Below, piece after piece: positions 6,271-9,330 of a stretch of 9,330 nt of DNA. A program made the position numbers and the translations under genes. The notes under the pieces are model-generated. The model did not search any database. It saw only the letters and a program-made list of their open reading frames with translations, and was not told the DNA's origin. The stretch is from Gammaproteobacteria bacterium (GTDB lineage: Bacteria; Pseudomonadota; Gammaproteobacteria; Burkholderiales; Burkholderiaceae_C). The DNA is taken from contig JASGCH010000040.1 in NCBI GenBank assembly GCA_030054245.1, positions 1 to 9,330 of the forward strand, in the 5' to 3' direction. Position 1 is the first letter of the stretch. Each line of letters opens with the position of its first letter.

Positions 6271-6315
6271 TAAAGGTCTCTTAAAAGTCTCCCTTTAGAT
6301 AGATTTGCTGGGAAG

Positions 6316-7074
6316 TCAGCCTCTTGTGCTTGGCGGAGACTCTGGTAAATAGGCACTGGGTTCTAGCCTTTGCATTTCAGTCTCAATCCAAATTTTGACT
6401 TGTTCATTGACTTGTTTGGTGGGTAGGTTTTGCGGATCAATGGGAGGACCAAACGAAATATCGATAATACCTGGGCGGTTCGGATAGCCGTTTTTTGCCC
6501 AGCATTTTCCAGAGGTAATGGCTACCGGAACAATGCTGGTATGAGTCGCTTGTGCCAAGCGAACGCCACTTTCTTTATAGTGGCCAATATGTCCTCTAGG
6601 TATCCGGGTCCCTTCTGGAAAAATTAAGACCCAGCGTCCTTGGGTTAAATGGACTTTTCCAAGTTTGAGGATTTGACGAAATGCTTGCAATCCCATCGTT
6701 CGGTTAATCCCAATCATGCCAATGCGCTTCAACGCCCAACCAAAGACGGGTAATTTGAAAATTTCTTTTTTTAATACGATAGATAAAGCTTGCGGTAAAA
6801 TGGCTATATACACTAAAGTTTCATAGGGGGACTGATGTTTAGATAGTAAGATGCTCGGGGTGGTGGTTTGTACATTTTGGAGCCCATGAACTTGGTAGCT
6901 TATACCCAACAATAGGTGACAGGCCTTTAAAATTTGTATGACCCATGCCCTTGCTATGACATACAATTGGTCAGCCTGAATTCCTAGTAGTCCCAAAACC
7001 AGGATAGGTAAGCCATAAATGACCACTGTACAGATTAACCAAGCGAAAAATACCAAGTTTAATAAGATTCGCAT
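6316..7074 (-). CDS. plsC: 1-acyl-sn-glycerol-3-phosphate acyltransferase PlsC
   Basis: PlsC acylates lysophosphatidic acid to phosphatidic acid at the inner membrane, the second acylation of phospholipid synthesis. The 252 residues show an N-terminal hydrophobic region (about 4-31), the catalytic HX4E motif H80-QSPY-E85 (Glu in place of the more usual Asp, as in related betaproteobacterial proteins), the acceptor-binding GINR (122-125), FPEGTR (152-157) and IVPVAI (181-186). The region CWAKNGYPNRPG fits the same subfamily. The ATG lies inside the end of gmhB (16-nt overlap, ATGCGAATCTTATTAA) and has no separate ribosome binding site, so translation is probably coupled to gmhB. Another lysophospholipid acyltransferase specificity cannot be excluded from sequence alone. 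Confidence 0.93.
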   Translation of the reverse strand: MRILLNLVFFAWLICTVVIYGLPILVLGLLGIQADQLYVIARAWVIQILKACHLLLGISYQVHGLQNVQTTTPSILLSKHQSPYETLVYIAILPQALSIVLKKEIFKLPVFGWALKRIGMIGINRTMGLQAFRQILKLGKVHLTQGRWVLIFPEGTRIPRGHIGHYKESGVRLAQATHTSIVPVAITSGKCWAKNGYPNRPGIIDISFGPPIDPQNLPTKQVNEQVKIWIETEMQRLEPSAYLPESPPSTRG

Positions 7075-7610
7075 GGATGATTCAATAAATAGTTGGCAAA
7101 ATCAGTTAGATGATGATGTTCTTGCAAATTCGAAAATACCAAAGGAGTTTGAGGTACTTTCAAACCGGTGTGGACTAAATGTAAGCGACACCCTAAACTT
7201 TCACCCGCTTGTAAATCCGTAAGACTGTCACCCACTAAGTGCGTTTGATGGGGATCAGCACGAAATCTAGCACATATCTCTTGCAACATACCATTTTGAG
7301 GTTTGCGACAGTGGCATCTATCTTCAGGTAGGTGTGGACAAAAAAAGATGGCATCTATTTTGCCACCGTATTCTGCCAGTTGGGTTATCAGTTTGTGGTG
7401 TATGGCGTTGAGTACATCCATATCAAATAAGTTTCTAGCTAACCCTGACTGATTGGTCGCAATGGTTAAAGTCCAACCGTTTTTGTACAATTGAGCCAGT
7501 GCTTCTAAGGCTCCTGGTAGTGCTTCCCATTCTTCTGGAGATTTAATATAGTCCATACGATCTTGGTTAATAGTACCATCTCGGTCTAAAATAATCAGTG
7601 GAAGATTCAT
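7059..7610 (-). CDS. gmhB: D-glycero-D-manno-heptose 1,7-bisphosphate 7-phosphatase GmhB
   Basis: GmhB removes the 7-phosphate from heptose bisphosphate on the route to ADP-heptose for LPS inner core. It is a 183-residue HAD-family phosphatase: the nucleophile/acid pair is D9 and D11 in LDRDGTIN, motif II is the Thr in IATNQSG (50-56), the zinc-binding loop is C91-P-H93 ... C99-H-C101 followed by RKP, and the Mg-binding motif is VGDSLTDL (126-133). All catalytic and zinc ligands are present and length is typical. The ATG at 7610 gives the expected short N-terminus; no strong ribosome binding site is visible. The gene overlaps plsC downstream, a common betaproteobacterial pairing. Alternative: histidinol-phosphatase of the same fold, less likely because no his genes are near. 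Confidence 0.93.
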   Translation of the reverse strand: MNLPLIILDRDGTINQDRMDYIKSPEEWEALPGALEALAQLYKNGWTLTIATNQSGLARNLFDMDVLNAIHHKLITQLAEYGGKIDAIFFCPHLPEDRCHCRKPQNGMLQEICARFRADPHQTHLVGDSLTDLQAGESLGCRLHLVHTGLKVPQTPLVFSNLQEHHHLTDFANYLLNHPCESY

Positions 7611-7711
7611 AATCAGTTGCTTGGGAGAAAAATAAACTCAAGACCATGGGATTGTCAAATTGTTAGGTGGTTCACCGAACCTGCTGGGCTTGAAGCTTTG
7701 CCTTGTCATTA

Positions 7712-7731
7712 AAGACTATTGCAACAGTCTT
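7712..7731. repeat. 20-bp near-perfect palindrome made of two element termini; possible trmB terminator
   Basis: AAGACTATTGCAACAGTCTT is two copies of the element terminus joined back to back, with no interior. Read on the - strand, it starts 2 nt after the trmB stop and folds as AAGACUG / UAGUCUU (one G-U pair) around UUGCAA, followed by UAAU. It could act as a weak terminator. The rest of 7611-7711 shows only a small GGTTC-ACC-GAACC hairpin (7669-7681). Confidence 0.5.
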
Positions 7732-7733
7732 CA

Positions 7734-8468
7734 TTAGGGTAGTTCGTCGGGGATGTGTCCAAGTCTTATCTTGCTAAAAATTATATCATAGACCGTGTGC
7801 CCCAAAGTTTTGCCGCGTCGTTCAAATTTGGTTTCGACCCTATAACCCGGTTTGGGGCAGAATCCATCAGCACCCATGGATTGATTTTTTAGTTGGGAAT
7901 GTTCTTGCAAATTCAATAAGATATGTTCTGCGTAATCTGCCCAGTCGGTAGCACAATGCAGATAACCTGAGGGCTTGAGTACGCGTACCATTTCATCCAG
8001 AGAGTTGGCTTGAATGAGGCGTCGCTTATGATGTCTTTTTTTTGGCCATGGGTCTGGGAAAAAAATATGAATAGCTAGCAATTGTTCATCAGCTATCATT
8101 TTTAGAAACTCTAGGGCGTCCAAAACCACAATGCGTACATTGATCAGCGAATGATCAACTAACTGACGGATCAAAGACCCGACACCGGGTAAGTGTACTT
8201 CACAAGCTATAAAATTCCACTCTGGAAGCATTTTGGCCATAGCCGCTGTAGCTTGACCCATGCCGGAGCCTATTTCCAGTACCGTTGGTAAATCTTGTCG
8301 ATCCTCACCAAAAACCAAAGGGTTGTATGGTTTATCTGGTGTATAAGTTAAGATATATTGCTGACCGTATAGCTCTAGGGCTTTTTTTTGACCACTGGTT
8401 AAGCGACCACTGCGTAGTACAAATGACTTAATGCCACGATGATGGTTTGATAGATGAGGTTCTGTCAT
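7734..8468 (-). CDS. trmB: tRNA (guanine-N7-)-methyltransferase TrmB
   Basis: TrmB methylates N7 of G46 in the variable loop of tRNAs using S-adenosylmethionine. The 244 residues show the RGIKSFVLRSGRLTSGQ N-terminal segment, the SAM motif LEIGSGMGQATAAMA, the family signature FFPDPWPKKRHHKRRL, and the C-terminal block TKFERRGKTLGHTVYDIIF, all intact and in order. I choose the ATG at 8468 because it gives MTEPHLSNHHRGIKSF and a family-like length. An in-frame ATG at 8534 would add 22 residues encoded in element E that look unrelated. Only a weak AAGAG lies before the start. The gene lies upstream of gmhB on the same strand but is separated from it by 123 bp and a palindrome. Confidence 0.95.
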   Translation of the reverse strand: MTEPHLSNHHRGIKSFVLRSGRLTSGQKKALELYGQQYILTYTPDKPYNPLVFGEDRQDLPTVLEIGSGMGQATAAMAKMLPEWNFIACEVHLPGVGSLIRQLVDHSLINVRIVVLDALEFLKMIADEQLLAIHIFFPDPWPKKRHHKRRLIQANSLDEMVRVLKPSGYLHCATDWADYAEHILLNLQEHSQLKNQSMGADGFCPKPGYRVETKFERRGKTLGHTVYDIIFSKIRLGHIPDELP

Positions 8469-8483
8469 GAAGTTTACTCTTAG

Positions 8484-8676
8484 AGACCTTTGCACCGACG
8501 GCTGGTGTCGCTCAGACGGACTGCCAAAGTACAAGGCTTCCGAGCACCACGCAACCAGAGGAATTTACAAAGAAAAGACTGTTACGCCTCGGTTTACTAT
8601 TCGACTGGACTGCCAAGGTTTGTGCCAAACTCGGTCTTATAACGACGACAGCTCACTGGGATCGTACAAGGACTTT
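8484..8676. repeat. MITE-like palindromic element, copy E
   Basis: The left end AGACCTTTGCAC (8484-8495) is identical, inverted, to 4980-4991 in copy B, and runs into CGGCTGGTGTCG, the hairpin-bearing subterminal type. The right end (8647-8676), GACAGCTCAC ... AAGGACTTT, is a diverged form of the other subterminal type. Inside, 8529-8558 matches 5103-5132 of copy C at 28 of 30 bases, and AAGACTGTTACGCCTCGG (8575-8592) looks like an extra degenerate terminus. On the + strand one frame stays open from the left end to a TAG at about 8711, starting ETFAPTAGVAQT. The left end is 15 bp from the trmB start codon. Confidence 0.6.
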
Positions 8677-8709
8677 ATTTTGTAACGAGTACATATCGCA
8701 TGCCACCGC

Positions 8710-9330
8710 TTAGGAACTAGTCGCCGTTTGATGGCGATCAGGGGTTAAGGTGATTTCTTTGATGGGGAAATTGGTAACGCCGGCTAGGAGTGCGAGTGCT
8801 ATATCCGCATACCACATCCATTGGTAACTTCCAGAATAGGCGATAGCTAAACCACCCAAATAGGCACCGAGAAAACCACCAATTTGGTGGGAAAGCAAAG
8901 TTAATCCGAACAAAGTACCTAAATATTTAACACCAAACAGTTTACCTACAATGGTTGCTGTGGGTGGCACCGTCGCCAACCAAGTCAGTCCCAACGCAAA
9001 AGCAAAGATATAAAAGGTAAGCTCATTTTTAGGAGCTGATAAATAAATCGCCACCATGACCGCACGAGATATATACATAATAGCTAAAATGTATTTGCTC
9101 GGTATAAAATTCGTACAGTAACCAGCCAGAATACTGCCTATGATATTGGCAAGACCGATAATTGCAATGGAAAGTGACGCTACTCCAGTGGTTAAACCGC
9201 AAAGTTCTATTTCAGTAGGTAAATGCGTCACTAAAAAAGCAATATGAAAACCACAGGTAAAAAATCCTAAATGTAAGAGCCAATAACTGTAATTACCCAA
9301 AGCCTCGCGTACCGTTTTACTCAAGGACTG
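8710..9330 (-). CDS. MFS transporter, C-terminal half (gene runs off the window)
   Basis: This partial major facilitator superfamily gene has 206 codons here and stays open to the window's right edge, so the N-terminal half lies outside; the apparent TTG start at 9324 is an internal Leu. Six hydrophobic segments fit membrane helices 7-12: near WLLHLGFFTCGFHIAFLV, ASLSIAIIGLANIIGSILAG, YILAIMYISRAVMVAIYLSA, FYIFAFALGLTWLATVPPTA, LFGLTLLSHQIGGFLGAYLG and MWYADIALALLAG, followed by a short polar tail. The FFTCGFHIAF and GLTWLATVPPT patterns resemble the monocarboxylate / oxalate-formate type of MFS carriers. Substrate cannot be told. The gene is tail-to-head with trmB on the same strand, with element E between them. 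Confidence 0.88.
   Translation of the reverse strand, partial: QSLSKTVREALGNYSYWLLHLGFFTCGFHIAFLVTHLPTEIELCGLTTGVASLSIAIIGLANIIGSILAGYCTNFIPSKYILAIMYISRAVMVAIYLSAPKNELTFYIFAFALGLTWLATVPPTATIVGKLFGVKYLGTLFGLTLLSHQIGGFLGAYLGGLAIAYSGSYQWMWYADIALALLAGVTNFPIKEITLTPDRHQTATSS

Overview
The window is a piece of a moderately AT-rich bacterial chromosome carrying ordinary housekeeping genes. Family details point to a betaproteobacterium. The PhoH protein opens with an MPLPP-type leader followed by a PIN domain, the PlsC has the HQSxxE / GINR / FPEGTR form, and gmhB and plsC overlap as a pair. I cannot name the genus. The long, repeat-filled spacers and the rearranged hfq-hfl cluster suggest a genome under relaxed selection, possibly host-associated (inference).

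Layout, + strand: hfq (104-331), a 353-bp repeat-bearing spacer where hflX is often found, hflK (685-2058), a possible 25-codon ORF, hflC (2160-3050), a PIN-PhoH ATPase gene (3140-4717), a 554-bp repeat-filled spacer, and rsmA (5272-6048). Layout, - strand, convergent with rsmA: plsC (6316-7074) overlapping gmhB (7059-7610), then trmB (7734-8468), and the C-terminal half of an MFS transporter gene (8710-9330) that runs off the window. Bases 1-103 hold no gene I can support.

Functionally these are RNA chaperone and membrane-protease control (Hfq, HflK/HflC), RNA metabolism (PhoH, RsmA for 16S rRNA dimethylation, TrmB for tRNA m7G46), envelope biogenesis (PlsC for phosphatidic acid, GmhB for heptose of LPS) and transport (MFS).

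The most unusual content is between the genes. Nearly every long spacer carries short MITE-like palindromic elements of about 70-190 bp. They end in an inverted repeat close to AAGACTGTTGCAC. One subterminal type contains a hairpin (GCACCA-GCCGA-TGGTGC) that is also readable, in all clear copies, as the peptide KTVAPSAGAAVT or a variant. One spacer holds a nested, nearly symmetric set of these termini. I know no named family matching them.
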